Below are positions 18,696-27,781 of a stretch of 64,000 nt of DNA, one piece after another. The translations under genes and the position numbers were made by a program. Each line of letters starts with the position of its first letter. The stretch's first letter is position 1. The stretch lies in the NCBI GenBank assembly GCA_002238485.1, contig MPMG01000004.1:186001-250000 (forward strand), in the 5' to 3' direction. The DNA is from Chloroflexi bacterium bin20. Lineage in GTDB: Bacteria > Chloroflexota > Anaerolineae > Aggregatilineales > Phototrophicaceae. Under the pieces are notes generated by a model that was not told the DNA's origin, did not search any database, and worked only from the letters and a program-made list of their open reading frames with translations.

Positions 18696-20585
18696 ATGAG
18701 CAGTCAAATCAGTGACTATCCGATCCAGCCGATTCCTTTCACGCAGGCACAGGTAGCCGACAGCTTTTGGCAGCCGCGCATCCACACTGCCGCCACGGTG
18801 ACAGTGCCCTACGACTTCCAGCAGTGCGAAGACACCGGGCGAATCGCCAACTTCGACAAAGCCGCTGGCAAGCTGCCGGGCGCGCACGAAGGCATCTTCT
18901 ACAACGACTCCGATGTCTTCAAGGTGGTCGAGGGCGCTGCTTATGCCCTGCAGGTCGCGCCTGACGATGGCCTTGAAGAATATGTCGATTCGCTGATTGC
19001 AAAGTTCGCGGCCGCCCAGGAAGCCGATGGCTACTTGTATACCGCGCGCAGCATCGACCCGGCAAACGCACCCGAACCATGCGGACCAGACCGTTGGTCA
19101 AATCTGCGCGTAAACCACGAGCTGTACAATGTCGGGCACATGTACGAAGCAGCGGTTGCCTGGTACGAAGCGACCGGCAAGCGCGACTTCCTCGAGGTGG
19201 CGCTGAAGAATGCCGATCTGATCGATTCGGTCTTCGGCGAAGGCAAGCTGCGCGATGTGCCCGGGCATCAGCAAATCGAGCTGGGTTTGGCGCGGCTGTA
19301 TAGATGCACAGGCGATGCCAAATATCTGCGCCTGGCGAAGTTTTTCCTGGACGAACGCGGCAAGACCAACGACCGCGAGCTTCATGGTCTTTACTGCCAA
19401 GATCACCTGCCGGTAACCCAACAGCGCGAGGCTGTGGGACATGCCGTGCGAGCAGGCTATCAATATGCCGCCATGGCTGATATCGCCGCGCTGTGCCAGG
19501 ATGCCGATTATGCCGCGGCTGTTTTGGCGCTGTGGGACGATGTAGTCGGCAAAAAAATGTCCTTGACCGGCGGAGTCGGCGCGCGCCACGAGGGTGAGGC
19601 TTTTGGCGACGCCTACGAATTGCCCAGCCTGACCGCTTATAACGAGACCTGCGCCGCCCAAGCCAGCATTTACTGGAATCAGCGCCTGTTCTTGCTGACG
19701 GGCGAGTCGAAATATATGGATGTGTTGGAACGCACGTTGTACAACGGCTTTCTATCGGGCGTGGGCATGGACGGGCGCAGCTTTTTCTATGTGAATCCGC
19801 TGGCTTGCGATGGCGAATATCGCTTCAACCGCGAGGCGCATATGACCCGTCGCCCCTGGTACGGCACGGCTTGCTGCCCGACCAATGTGGTGCGTCTGCT
19901 GCCGGCGCTGGCGGGATATGTGTATGCTCGGCGCGATGATCAGCTTTATGTCAATTTGTATGCTGAGGGAAGCGCCCGGGTGCAGTTGGCTGGCGGCGAA
20001 ATCGGCATTTTGCAGCGCAGTCAGTATCCCTGGGATGGCGCCATTGCCATTGAGATTTCAGTCGAAGAGCCGACCGACTTCGCTCTCAAATTGCGAATCC
20101 CGGGTTATGCGCTGGGTCAACCTGTGCCGAGCGACCTCTATACCAGCCTGGACAGTGATGCTGCGGCTGCAAAGCTGATTGTGGCTGGCGAAGAAGCGCC
20201 GCTGGAGATGGGATTGGGTTATGCCACGATTGCGCGCCGCTGGCAGGGCAAGACTCGCATCACGCTGCGCCTGCCCATGACCGTGCGCAGGGTGATCGCC
20301 CATGAAGCCGTCGAAGTTTTGCGCGGCCAGGTGGCGCTGGAACGCGGTCCGCTCGTGTATGCGCTGGAATCCGCCGACAACCCAGGACGCTTGTTGGAGT
20401 TGGCTTTGGCTGATGACAGTCCCGTTCATGCGGAGCATCGACCGGATTTGCTGGGCGGCATCACCACCTTGCGCGGGCGGGCGCTGGGCGCGGACGGACA
20501 GCCGGTCGATTTCACCGCCATCCCGTATTATGCCTGGGGGCATCGCGGCGACGGGCAAATGACCACCTGGCTCAAACTCGTTTGA
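18696..20585 (+). CDS. GH127 beta-L-arabinofuranosidase (DUF1680 family)
   Basis: 629 residues, cytoplasmic (no signal peptide). GH127 enzymes such as bifidobacterial HypBA1 release beta-L-arabinofuranose from hydroxyproline-linked arabinosides. The unusual zinc-thiolate active site is intact: Glu317 and Cys319 in AYNETCAAQ and the Cys393-Cys394 pair in TACCPTN, matching the Glu/Cys/Cys/Cys set of HypBA1 with nearly the same spacing; one of the paired cysteines is the nucleophile. The (alpha/alpha)6 barrel precedes beta-sandwich regions at the C-terminus. It is the fourth gene of the CUT1 importer operon and overlaps the convergent proline racemase-family gene by 14 bp. Confidence 0.93.
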   Translation: MSSQISDYPIQPIPFTQAQVADSFWQPRIHTAATVTVPYDFQQCEDTGRIANFDKAAGKLPGAHEGIFYNDSDVFKVVEGAAYALQVAPDDGLEEYVDSLIAKFAAAQEADGYLYTARSIDPANAPEPCGPDRWSNLRVNHELYNVGHMYEAAVAWYEATGKRDFLEVALKNADLIDSVFGEGKLRDVPGHQQIELGLARLYRCTGDAKYLRLAKFFLDERGKTNDRELHGLYCQDHLPVTQQREAVGHAVRAGYQYAAMADIAALCQDADYAAAVLALWDDVVGKKMSLTGGVGARHEGEAFGDAYELPSLTAYNETCAAQASIYWNQRLFLLTGESKYMDVLERTLYNGFLSGVGMDGRSFFYVNPLACDGEYRFNREAHMTRRPWYGTACCPTNVVRLLPALAGYVYARRDDQLYVNLYAEGSARVQLAGGEIGILQRSQYPWDGAIAIEISVEEPTDFALKLRIPGYALGQPVPSDLYTSLDSDAAAAKLIVAGEEAPLEMGLGYATIARRWQGKTRITLRLPMTVRRVIAHEAVEVLRGQVALERGPLVYALESADNPGRLLELALADDSPVHAEHRPDLLGGITTLRGRALGADGQPVDFTAIPYYAWGHRGDGQMTTWLKLV

Positions 20586-21612
20586 CAGGCGCGCCCCAGG
20601 TATCGGACAAGCGGTAACCCAAAGGCCAGGGATCGGCGGGGTCGAGCATCAGTTGCTGTGTGCCCGTGATCCAGGCGCGTCCGCGGAGAGTTGGCACGAC
20701 AGCTGCTCGGCCGCCGACTGTCGTTTCACGCAAGAGCTGGCAATCAAAGCGCGAGTCGATGATCGACCTGCCCACGAAGCGCTCGCCAATCGCCAGTTGT
20801 CCCCGCGCATGCAGCACCGCCATCCGCGCGCAGCAGCCCGTGCCACACGGTGAGCGATCCAGTTTGCCCGGGTCGATAGCGACAGTGTTGCGTCCGCTCA
20901 GCCCGCCATGGACGCATTCGACCGGCAGGGTAAATTGGCAGAAAGAGATGGCATCCCATTCGCTGTGTATGGGGTGCTGGAAGCCGATCTGCTCGTTGGC
21001 GGCAGCGGTGATCTGCGCGCCCAAGCCAGCCAGATCCGCGGCTTCGTCTGGCGCTAGGGCGAATCCCAAGGCGCGCGCATCGACCAGCACGAAGCTGTCG
21101 CCGCCATAAGCGATATCGACAGTCAATGTGCCATGCCCAGCCAGTTCCAGCCTGGCATCCTGCTTGTCGACATAGGCGGGCAGATTCTCGATTTCAATGC
21201 TCTGCGCTTTGCCATCCTTGCAAAAAGCGCGCACAGGCACCAAGCCGCCCGGCGCTTCCAGCGTGAAACGTGTTTCTGGCTCGCGCATGGCGATCAGCCC
21301 GGTGTCCAGCAAGACTGTGGCGATGCAGATGGCATTGGAGCCCGACATGGGCGGCGTATGCTCGGGTTCCATGACGATGAATCCCCAGGCGGCATTTGGG
21401 TTCTTCGGCGGCGCCAGCAGGCTGATATGCTTGAAGACACCACCACGCGGCTCGTTCAGCAGGAATTGGCGCAATTGATTGTCGCTGGCGATGAAACGCG
21501 CTTGTTGCCAGAGTGTATCGCCGGGCGGAGCGGGAACGCCGCCCACGATAACATTGCCGACTTCGCCTTCGGCATGGCAGTTGACGATGTGTATCAAGCG
21601 AGAGCTGCGCAT
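20572..21612 (-). CDS. Proline racemase / hydroxyproline epimerase family protein with Ser/Cys catalytic pair
   Basis: 346 residues; ATG at 21612 with GAGGACGAG upstream. The family fold is clear ([29 protein letters not shown]). Racemases and 4-hydroxyproline epimerases use two cysteines; here the first is replaced by serine (MSGSNAI, Ser90), while the second is kept (Cys256). Ser/Cys members are known from the superfamily and have been linked to 4-hydroxyproline epimerisation or 3-hydroxyproline dehydration, so plain proline racemase activity is unlikely. It is divergent from an Xaa-Pro peptidase gene and convergent with GH127, both consistent with hydroxyproline metabolism. Confidence 0.9.
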   Translation of the reverse strand: MRSSRLIHIVNCHAEGEVGNVIVGGVPAPPGDTLWQQARFIASDNQLRQFLLNEPRGGVFKHISLLAPPKNPNAAWGFIVMEPEHTPPMSGSNAICIATVLLDTGLIAMREPETRFTLEAPGGLVPVRAFCKDGKAQSIEIENLPAYVDKQDARLELAGHGTLTVDIAYGGDSFVLVDARALGFALAPDEAADLAGLGAQITAAANEQIGFQHPIHSEWDAISFCQFTLPVECVHGGLSGRNTVAIDPGKLDRSPCGTGCCARMAVLHARGQLAIGERFVGRSIIDSRFDCQLLRETTVGGRAAVVPTLRGRAWITGTQQLMLDPADPWPLGYRLSDTWGAPVKRV

Positions 21613-21645
21613 GGTCTCGTCCTCGGCTGGAGCAGTCTGCCCTGG

Positions 21646-21713
21646 ATTTGACCACAGTTTACGGCGGTGGCACAAGCAGCGCGTTTGACCATTGGTGCTG
21701 GCTGTGGTCAAAT
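21646..21713. promoter_or_regulatory. Three-half-site operator between hydroxyproline and Xaa-Pro genes
   Basis: ATTTGACCACAG (21646-21657) and CTGTGGTCAAAT (21702-21713) form a perfect 12-bp inverted repeat 56 bp apart. A third copy of the core, TTTGACCA, lies at 21684-21691 and forms an 8-bp inverted pair with TGGTCAAA (21705-21712), centres 21 bp (two helical turns) apart. All lie in the 134-bp divergent region between the proline racemase-family gene and the M24 peptidase gene, which points to one dimeric regulator controlling both. Confidence 0.6.
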
Positions 21714-21746
21714 CGGCCAAACAATTCACATGGATGGAGCAAGAAC

Positions 21747-22835
21747 ATGGAAATTGACTACCTGGCGCGGCTCGATGCCCTGCTGGAACAAAGCGGCGCG
21801 GACCTGGTCGGCTTTGTGCCCGGCGAGAATATGGTGTATTTCACCGGCTTGCACTTCCATTTGTCTGAACGTCCCATCCTGGGCTTGTACAGCCGACAGG
21901 GATTGTCGTTCATCATCCCCGAGCTGGAAGTGACCAAGCTGGATGCCCGCCCGGATCTGGAAGCGCGGCGCTTCATGTGGACCGATCAAAGCGGCTATCA
22001 TGACGCATTCGACGAAGCCGTAACTGCGCTGGCAAGCGATGGCGCAAGCTGCGCGCTCGATGGCGAAACGCTGCGCTACTTCGAGTGGCTGGCGCTGGAA
22101 AAAGCCGGCTTGCAAGCAGCCGACACGCGGGATATCGGCGAGCTCTTCCTCAACATTCGCGCGCGCAAAACTCCGCAAGAGATCGCCAAAATGCAGCGAG
22201 CCATCAACATAAGCGAAGCGGCGCTGAAGGCAACCATGGCTTGGGCAAAACCTGGCCTGACCGAGCGAGAAATCGCCGACCGGCTGTCTGCGGAGATGCT
22301 TTCACGAGGGGCGCAGGGTTTGGCATTCTTGCTCGTGCTGACGGGCGAAAAGAGCGGCTTGCCCCATGGCAACACGGGCGACCGCGTTTGGGGCGAAGAC
22401 GAATTCCTGCTCATCGACTTCGGCGCGCGCTACGAGGATTATCCCGCCGATATCACCCGCACCTTTTGCGCAGGCGAGCCAAGTTTACAGATGCGCGCCA
22501 TGTTTGATGCTGTCTATGGCGCAAACCTGGCAGCCCGCCAATTTGCCAGACCCGGCGTCAGCTGCGAAGCGGTCGACCGCGCGGCGCGAGAAGTTATCGA
22601 AGCGGCCGGTTTGGGCGATTACTTCATTCACCGCCTGGGACATGGCTTGGGGCTGAGCGTGCACGAACTGCCCAATATGGTGGCAGGCAACAAACAACTG
22701 CTCGAGCCGGGCATGGTCTTCACAATCGAGCCGGGCGTCTACATTCCTGGCGTCGGCGGCGTGCGCATCGAAGACAATGTGGTGGTTACCGAAGACGGCA
22801 TTGATGTGCTGACTTCCTACCCGCGCGAGTTGTAG
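21747..22835 (+). CDS. M24 family Xaa-Pro peptidase
   Basis: 362 residues. N-terminal creatinase-like domain to about residue 125, then the pita-bread catalytic domain with all five metal ligands: Asp in [11 protein letters not shown] and Asp in YPADITRTF, His in [13 protein letters not shown], Glu in [11 protein letters not shown] and Glu in [10 protein letters not shown]. Such enzymes remove residues N-terminal to proline (or hydroxyproline) from peptides, in the cytoplasm. ATG at 21747 with GGATGGAG upstream. It shares an inverted-repeat control region with the divergent hydroxyproline epimerase-like gene. Confidence 0.93.
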   Translation: MEIDYLARLDALLEQSGADLVGFVPGENMVYFTGLHFHLSERPILGLYSRQGLSFIIPELEVTKLDARPDLEARRFMWTDQSGYHDAFDEAVTALASDGASCALDGETLRYFEWLALEKAGLQAADTRDIGELFLNIRARKTPQEIAKMQRAINISEAALKATMAWAKPGLTEREIADRLSAEMLSRGAQGLAFLLVLTGEKSGLPHGNTGDRVWGEDEFLLIDFGARYEDYPADITRTFCAGEPSLQMRAMFDAVYGANLAARQFARPGVSCEAVDRAAREVIEAAGLGDYFIHRLGHGLGLSVHELPNMVAGNKQLLEPGMVFTIEPGVYIPGVGGVRIEDNVVVTEDGIDVLTSYPREL

Positions 22836-22839
22836 TTTT

Positions 22840-23337
22840 TTAGGCGCGCATCACTCCGCAGACGGGGGCTTGCCAGTCGAGCGCCGCGTGCCGCGCATGC
22901 AATGCCTGCAAAGCCGCCCAGCCTGCAGGCGGATAAGGCGCGCCTCGTCGCTGGCTTATGTCGACATTCATCTGTACAAGCTCGACTGTGCAGGCCAGTT
23001 GCTCGCGACTGTCGTTGATGATAAAGCCCATGAAGTAGCCGCGTTTTTGCGTCAGCTCCAGCAGGCGGATGTACACGCTGACCTGCTCGTCAAGCAAAAT
23101 CTCAGCCTGGTAGCGGATGTGCTGCTCCAGCGCGAAGTTGCCATACTCATCGGCAGCGGCGTAGATTTCGCCCAAGCCAGCCTGCGCAAAGACCGCGACC
23201 AAGCCCTTCTCTACCAGATGCACATAATACTGCACATTGACATGCTGGTTTTCGTCCAGGTAGCTGGCGGGGATAGTCTGCCGATGGGCAAGTTCCAGCT
23301 GGCGAATTTCGCATAACTTGGTGATGATACGGCTCAT
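22840..23337 (-). CDS. Acyl-CoA thioesterase-like protein (hotdog fold)
   Basis: 165 residues. Hotdog fold of the 4HBT/YbgC type, with ASYLDENQHVNVQYYVHLVE carrying the catalytic Asp and the HVN motif, and an RYQAEILLDEQVSVYIRL strand. Members hydrolyse acyl-CoA thioesters or act as acyl-ACP thioesterases. Its 3' end is 4 bp from the convergent M24 peptidase stop. Confidence 0.82.
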   Translation of the reverse strand: MSRIITKLCEIRQLELAHRQTIPASYLDENQHVNVQYYVHLVEKGLVAVFAQAGLGEIYAAADEYGNFALEQHIRYQAEILLDEQVSVYIRLLELTQKRGYFMGFIINDSREQLACTVELVQMNVDISQRRGAPYPPAGWAALQALHARHAALDWQAPVCGVMRA

Positions 23338-23409
23338 GGCGGCTCTCGTCTGTTCGGGCTGGGCGGCATTATAATCGCGGCAGCGCCGACATCACAGGAG
23401 CAGCATCTC

Positions 23410-24363
23410 GTGCAGACCGCCCTTCTTGCGCCAGGCAATGCCTCGCGGATCCGCCCCCTGCGCGGCGTGACCTTCGGCTGGATCTCGCAGTTGCGCTGGT
23501 CGCCGAGCGGCGACATGCTGGCGATTGCTGGCGGCGAAGGCCTGGCGGTTTATCGCGGTGGATTCGGTGGGACGGCCGACTTTCATCTGCGCGGACACAG
23601 CGCGCCAGTCAAGGACATCGCTTTTCATCCAGATGGCCAGTTGATCGCCTCGTGCAGCGCCGATACCCGCATCAAACTGTGGAAGATTGCCGCGCAGTCA
23701 ATTGCCGAATCAGCCACGCTGGCAGGACATCCCGGCTCGGTCGAGGCCTTGGCTTGGCATCCCGATGGCAGCAGCTTGGCCAGTGGCGGCGCAGACGGGT
23801 CAATACGACTGTGGGATGCCGCGACTGGCGCGTGGCAAGCGCTGCTGGCGGCGCACGCGGACGAAGTTACGGCACTTGCCTTTGATCCGAGCGGGCGCTG
23901 GCTGTTTTCCGGCTCGCGTGACAATAGCATCCGCCGCTGGGATATACGCGCGAACTACACATGCGACATCGTGGGCAGGCACGACGACTGGGTGCGCGAG
24001 ATTGCCCTGTCGCCGGCTGGCTTCTTGGCATCGGCGAGCAAAGATATGTCCATCCGCCTGTGGGATATGGACCCGCCCCTGCTAAATGCAGTTGATTCGG
24101 GTATTCGCAGACAGCGCACACGCAGGTGGAAGGCGCATGCAGGCGGCGTAGACGCGCTGGCATTTTCGCCGGATGGTTCACTGCTGGTCAGTGGTGGGCG
24201 CGACAACTGCCTGCGCATTTGGGAGACCGAAACGGGGCGCGAACTGGCGGCGCTGGCGCAACATCGGCGGCCCCTGCTGACGCTGGCTCTGCACCCGGCT
24301 GGCGGGCTGCTGGCAACGGGCGGCGGCGACAACCGAGTCCTTTTGTGGGCAGTGCCCCTCTGA
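23410..24363 (+). CDS. WD40 repeat protein (seven-bladed beta-propeller)
   Basis: 317 residues made up almost wholly of WD40 repeats. Six canonical blades end in W-D/K/E-x (for example DTRIKLWKI, DGSIRLWDA, DNSIRRWDI, DMSIRLWDM) with the usual GH-x-V-x-L-A-x-P-G pattern before each, and a divergent first blade ends LAVYRG: seven in total, one closed propeller. No enzyme domain or signal peptide. It is probably a scaffold; partner unknown. Start is GTG at 23410, 9 bp after AGGAG. Confidence 0.88.
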   Translation: MQTALLAPGNASRIRPLRGVTFGWISQLRWSPSGDMLAIAGGEGLAVYRGGFGGTADFHLRGHSAPVKDIAFHPDGQLIASCSADTRIKLWKIAAQSIAESATLAGHPGSVEALAWHPDGSSLASGGADGSIRLWDAATGAWQALLAAHADEVTALAFDPSGRWLFSGSRDNSIRRWDIRANYTCDIVGRHDDWVREIALSPAGFLASASKDMSIRLWDMDPPLLNAVDSGIRRQRTRRWKAHAGGVDALAFSPDGSLLVSGGRDNCLRIWETETGRELAALAQHRRPLLTLALHPAGGLLATGGGDNRVLLWAVPL

Positions 24364-24427
24364 ATAGCGGCTCGCATGTGCTAGACTTGCGCTGCTGGTT
24401 TGCATATCCCCTAACAGGAGGCGGCAG

Positions 24428-24919
24428 ATGGACGAATTGGCAGCAGCATGGCGAGCGGTGCGCGCGCGACAAGTCATCTCCATGCGCCTGACATTGAAGT
24501 CGCTGGGCCATATCGTGGCGAGGCTCGGCGATGAGCAAGCTCGCAGCCTGCGCGATGGCGTCGACGGCTGGTCGATCATGGAAATCGTCTGTCATCTGCG
24601 CGATTTTGATGAGATTTTTTATCAGCGCGCGCAAATGATGCTGGCGCAGGACCATCCGCAACTGCCCGCCTACGACCATGAAGCCATGGCGATCGAGCGC
24701 AATTATCAGGCAGACTCGCTGGTGGAGGCTTATGGCGCATTGCAGACTTCGCGGGCGCGCTTTGTCGACTTCTTCAAGGGCTTGACCGCCGAGCAATGGG
24801 CGCGTGGCGGCACCCACCCGGAGCGCGACAGCTTCAGCATGACCGACGCCGCCATGCAAGTCCCCTTGCACGACCTGGACCACATCGAGCAAATCACGCG
24901 CGTTCTGGCGAGCGGCTGA
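24428..24919 (+). CDS. DinB family protein
   Basis: 163 residues, four-helix bundle of the DinB/YfiT type. Conserved metal-ligand histidines appear as the His in EIVCHLRDFDE and the His pair region in PLHDLDHIEQI near the C-terminus. Members are metal-dependent thiol transferases or have no known function. ATG follows ACAGGAGG. Same strand as the WD40 gene (64-bp gap) and xpt (50-bp gap). Confidence 0.83.
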   Translation: MDELAAAWRAVRARQVISMRLTLKSLGHIVARLGDEQARSLRDGVDGWSIMEIVCHLRDFDEIFYQRAQMMLAQDHPQLPAYDHEAMAIERNYQADSLVEAYGALQTSRARFVDFFKGLTAEQWARGGTHPERDSFSMTDAAMQVPLHDLDHIEQITRVLASG

Positions 24920-24969
24920 ACGACCTGTGCGCATTTGTAGTCGGTTCATAACAGCCAACGGAGGCTGCT

Positions 24970-25572
24970 TTGCAAGAGCTGATTGAACGAATCCGTAGTG
25001 AAGGCGTAAACCTGGGCGGCGGCATTCTCAAAGTCGACAGCCTGATCAACCACCAGCTCGACCCGCAATTGATGGCTGCCATGGGCAAAGCCATTGCCAA
25101 GCGCTTCGCCGGCGTGCAGATCGACCGCATCCTCACTGCCGAGATCTCGGGCATCGCGCCGGCGCTGATGACTGGTATCGAAATGGATATACCGGTCGTC
25201 TATGCGCGCAAGAAGAAGCCCATTACCATGGCGGGACCGGTTTATCTCGAGACCGCGCCCAGCCACACCAAAGGCGGCGAAACGTTGCTGCTGGTCTCGG
25301 CAGAGTTTTTGCACGCGGACGAAAATGTACTGATCATCGACGACTTCTTGGCCAGCGGACGCACGCTGCTGGCGCTGGCACGGATCGTCAAGAGCGCTGG
25401 CGCCAATCTGGTCGGCGTCGGCGTCGTGGTGGAAAAAACGTTCGAAGGCGGGCGAGCAGCCGTGCAAGCCCAGTTCGATATCCCTATTCATGCTCTGGCG
25501 ACCATCACCGCTCTGGACGGAGAGACCATCACCCTGCTGGATACGCGGCAGCCTCGCCTAGAGCTTGACTGA
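24970..25572 (+). CDS. xpt: Xanthine phosphoribosyltransferase
   Basis: 200 residues, close to the usual 190-195. Converts xanthine plus PRPP to XMP in purine salvage. The family N-terminus IRSEGVNLGGGILKVDSLIN, the hood region KRFAGVQIDRILTAE, and the PRPP loop VLIIDDFLASG are present. It starts with TTG at 24970, with GGAGG 5 bp upstream. No xanthine permease neighbour and no purine riboswitch could be seen in the short upstream gap. Its 3' end overlaps the opposite oxidoreductase gene by 15 bp. Confidence 0.95.
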   Translation: MQELIERIRSEGVNLGGGILKVDSLINHQLDPQLMAAMGKAIAKRFAGVQIDRILTAEISGIAPALMTGIEMDIPVVYARKKKPITMAGPVYLETAPSHTKGGETLLLVSAEFLHADENVLIIDDFLASGRTLLALARIVKSAGANLVGVGVVVEKTFEGGRAAVQAQFDIPIHALATITALDGETITLLDTRQPRLELD

Positions 25573-26619
25573 ACGCCCCAAACGCGCCGATTCCTGCGCC
25601 GCCAGTGCAAAGCGCAGCACTTCGCGCCCCTGTTCGCCAGTGAGCTGCGGGGGCTCGCCACTGAACCAGGCATCGATGAATTGCCGCGTCGAATTGATGA
25701 AGCTGTGCTGCCAGCCGACCGGCATGTCGGAAAATGCGCGAGTCTTTCGGTCGCGGTAGAGCAGGACTGGCGACAGGTCCAGCATCTTGCCGTGTCCGCG
25801 CGTAACCCAAATGACGCCTTTGCTGCCGGTGATCTCGATGCGGTCGTCCTGGGCGTAATGCTGCGTATCCATCAGCAGCTGCGGCGAATAGACGCATTCC
25901 AGCGAACCATAGCGATTGCCAGGGAACTTCCAAGACACAATGGCCGGCGCATCGAGGAATTCGCCCGGCGCGACTTCGCTGCTGCCGATCCAGGCGTGGA
26001 CTTCTTCTGCCATGCCCATGAAGTGCCAACCCAAGGCGAATTTGTGATGCCCGTCATCAAAGACCAGTGGGCCGCCGCCACATTCATCGGGCGTGAATCT
26101 CCAGGCTCGCGCGCTACTTGGCACATCCCACTCGCTGGGGCTGATGCCAGAATTGCTCTTGATGCGGATGGTCAGCGGCTCGCCGATTTCGTCGTTGTCA
26201 ATCAAAGCTTTGGCGCGCTGCACAGGCGGGTAGAAGATGAAGTTTTCATACACTTTGAGAAGTAGCCCAGCCGCATGCGCCGCCGCCGCCATCTCGTCGG
26301 CTTGCGCCAGCGATAGCGCCATCGGCTTTTGCACCGACACATGCTTGCCGGCCGCAATGGCAGCCAGCGTCGCGCTGTGATGCAGATGATGCGGAAGCAG
26401 AATCTCGACCAGGTCGATATCATCCAGCGCCAGCAAGGCCTTGTAGTCGCTGAAAATGCGCGAGTCGGGCAGGCCCCATTTTCGTCCGCGCGCCTTCGCA
26501 AGCTGCCTGTTGCTGTCACAGACCGCGACAATCTCGGCTCGGTCATCGTCCAGGTAGGCCAGAGCGTGCAGGTCGGAAATGCGTCCTGTGCCGATAAAAG
26601 CCGCACGCAGTTTCTTCAT
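25558..26619 (-). CDS. Gfo/Idh/MocA family oxidoreductase
   Basis: 353 residues. N-terminal Rossmann fold with GTGRISDLH and AVCDSNR; the usual E-K-P motif appears as VQKPMAL, with Gln in place of Glu but the catalytic Lys kept. C-terminal alpha/beta domain includes GGPLVFDDGHHK with the conserved His. Members oxidise sugars, inositols or sugar acids with NAD(P). No sugar gene is adjacent, so the substrate is open. Confidence 0.9.
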   Translation of the reverse strand: MKKLRAAFIGTGRISDLHALAYLDDDRAEIVAVCDSNRQLAKARGRKWGLPDSRIFSDYKALLALDDIDLVEILLPHHLHHSATLAAIAAGKHVSVQKPMALSLAQADEMAAAAHAAGLLLKVYENFIFYPPVQRAKALIDNDEIGEPLTIRIKSNSGISPSEWDVPSSARAWRFTPDECGGGPLVFDDGHHKFALGWHFMGMAEEVHAWIGSSEVAPGEFLDAPAIVSWKFPGNRYGSLECVYSPQLLMDTQHYAQDDRIEITGSKGVIWVTRGHGKMLDLSPVLLYRDRKTRAFSDMPVGWQHSFINSTRQFIDAWFSGEPPQLTGEQGREVLRFALAAQESARLGRSVKL

Positions 26620-26737
26620 GGCTGCTGATCCTCAATCATGTGCTGGCAAGAAGTTGCATTCGCGTCGGGCGAACCAAGTTCCCCCCTACCATTCCAATTA
26701 TAGTTGCATGTGTTCCTCTGCGCTTTGGCTCGGGGCG

Positions 26738-26767
26738 TTGTCGCATTTCGCCGCGCAGTGCTACAAT
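26738..26767 (+). promoter_or_regulatory. Promoter giving an apparently leaderless mRNA
   Basis: TTGTCG (26738-26743), an 18-bp spacer and extended -10 TGCTACAAT (26759-26767). A start point 7 bp after the -10 is the ATG at 26774 itself; no ribosome site is visible. The rest of the 154-bp divergent gap shows nothing else. Confidence 0.6.
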
Positions 26768-26773
26768 GCCAGC

Positions 26774-27781
26774 ATGATGCACAGTCAGACCGATGCCCAC
26801 GCCATGAAGCTGCTCGACCTGCCGCTGATGCTGAGGTTGAAGCAGAACGCCATCGTTTTGCACAGCGAGCTGGGGCTGACAGAAGACGCCCGCGGGCGAA
26901 GCAGCGCCTTGCTCAGCAGCATTGTTTTTCCGCGCGGCTTGCATACCCTGCTGGCGCAGCGAGACGAGCAAAATGTGGTCGGGCAATTTCGTTATCGCCA
27001 GGGCGAGCTTAATGCGCATATCGTCTATCTGGCGCCGACGTTGGAAGAGCACGAAGACGACTCGATCTGGCTGCACATGCTGGACGGCATGGCCGCCCAG
27101 GCCGGCAAGACGGGCGCGCAGTCGCTGGTCGGCGAAGTCGAGCTGAGTCATCGTCTCTTTGAGACCATGCGCCGCGCCGGATATGCTGTTTACAGCCGGC
27201 AGGTTATCTGGCGCTGTGGTCCGCTCGGCGCTCAGCCTGCCCCGGCAGGCATCAGCATCCATGCCGAGACGCAGGATGATCAAATTGCTGTATCCGCGCT
27301 GCTGGGCAGCACCATCCCGCGTATCATGCAGGCGATCTTGGGACCATCGGCCGACATGGCGGGTCTGGTCTATCGAAGAGACGGCAAGGTCGATGCGTAT
27401 ATCGCTTATTCAGAAGGCAAGCACGGCGTTTATGTATTGCCCTTTGTGCATCCGGAAGTGCTGGACCAAGCGCCCGACATCATCGCCGCCGCCTGGCAGC
27501 AGATCGAGCGCAGCCGCAAGCTGCCCGTTTATGTTTGTGTGCGGGGCTATCAAGGCTGGCTGGAAAACGCCATGCGCGATCTAGACTTTGATCCCTGGCT
27601 CGAGCAAGCGGTGATGGTCAAGCACTTGGCAGCCGGTGTGCGTCAGGCTTCTTTTGAGCAAGTCGGGCTGAGCGCAGCTGGCGGACGCAAACCCGCGGCT
27701 ACCCTGCGCATTGGCAGCGAAACCAAGATGCTTGCGACCCCCTGTAGGCAGATCGGAGGCAAAGTCCCGCTCAATGGATAA
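26774..27781 (+). CDS. Uncharacterised protein, GNAT-like
   Basis: 335 residues. I cannot assign it to a characterised family. The N-terminal half (FPRGLHTLLAQRDEQNVVGQ to AGYAVYSRQVIWR) has the strand/helix rhythm of a GNAT fold, including a GEVELSHRLFETMRRAGY segment, but the acetyl-CoA loop is not canonical; a second, weaker half follows (VYRRDGKVDAYIAYSEGKHG). No signal peptide or membrane segment. ATG at 26774 is chosen from the promoter position; ATG 26804 is an alternative. It overlaps the R3H-ATPase gene by 8 bp, so the products may act together. Confidence 0.6.
   Translation: MMHSQTDAHAMKLLDLPLMLRLKQNAIVLHSELGLTEDARGRSSALLSSIVFPRGLHTLLAQRDEQNVVGQFRYRQGELNAHIVYLAPTLEEHEDDSIWLHMLDGMAAQAGKTGAQSLVGEVELSHRLFETMRRAGYAVYSRQVIWRCGPLGAQPAPAGISIHAETQDDQIAVSALLGSTIPRIMQAILGPSADMAGLVYRRDGKVDAYIAYSEGKHGVYVLPFVHPEVLDQAPDIIAAAWQQIERSRKLPVYVCVRGYQGWLENAMRDLDFDPWLEQAVMVKHLAAGVRQASFEQVGLSAAGGRKPAATLRIGSETKMLATPCRQIGGKVPLNG

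Noticed and set aside
24920-24969. Purine riboswitch before xpt
   Set aside because: Only 50 bp are available and none of the conserved loop sequences is present.
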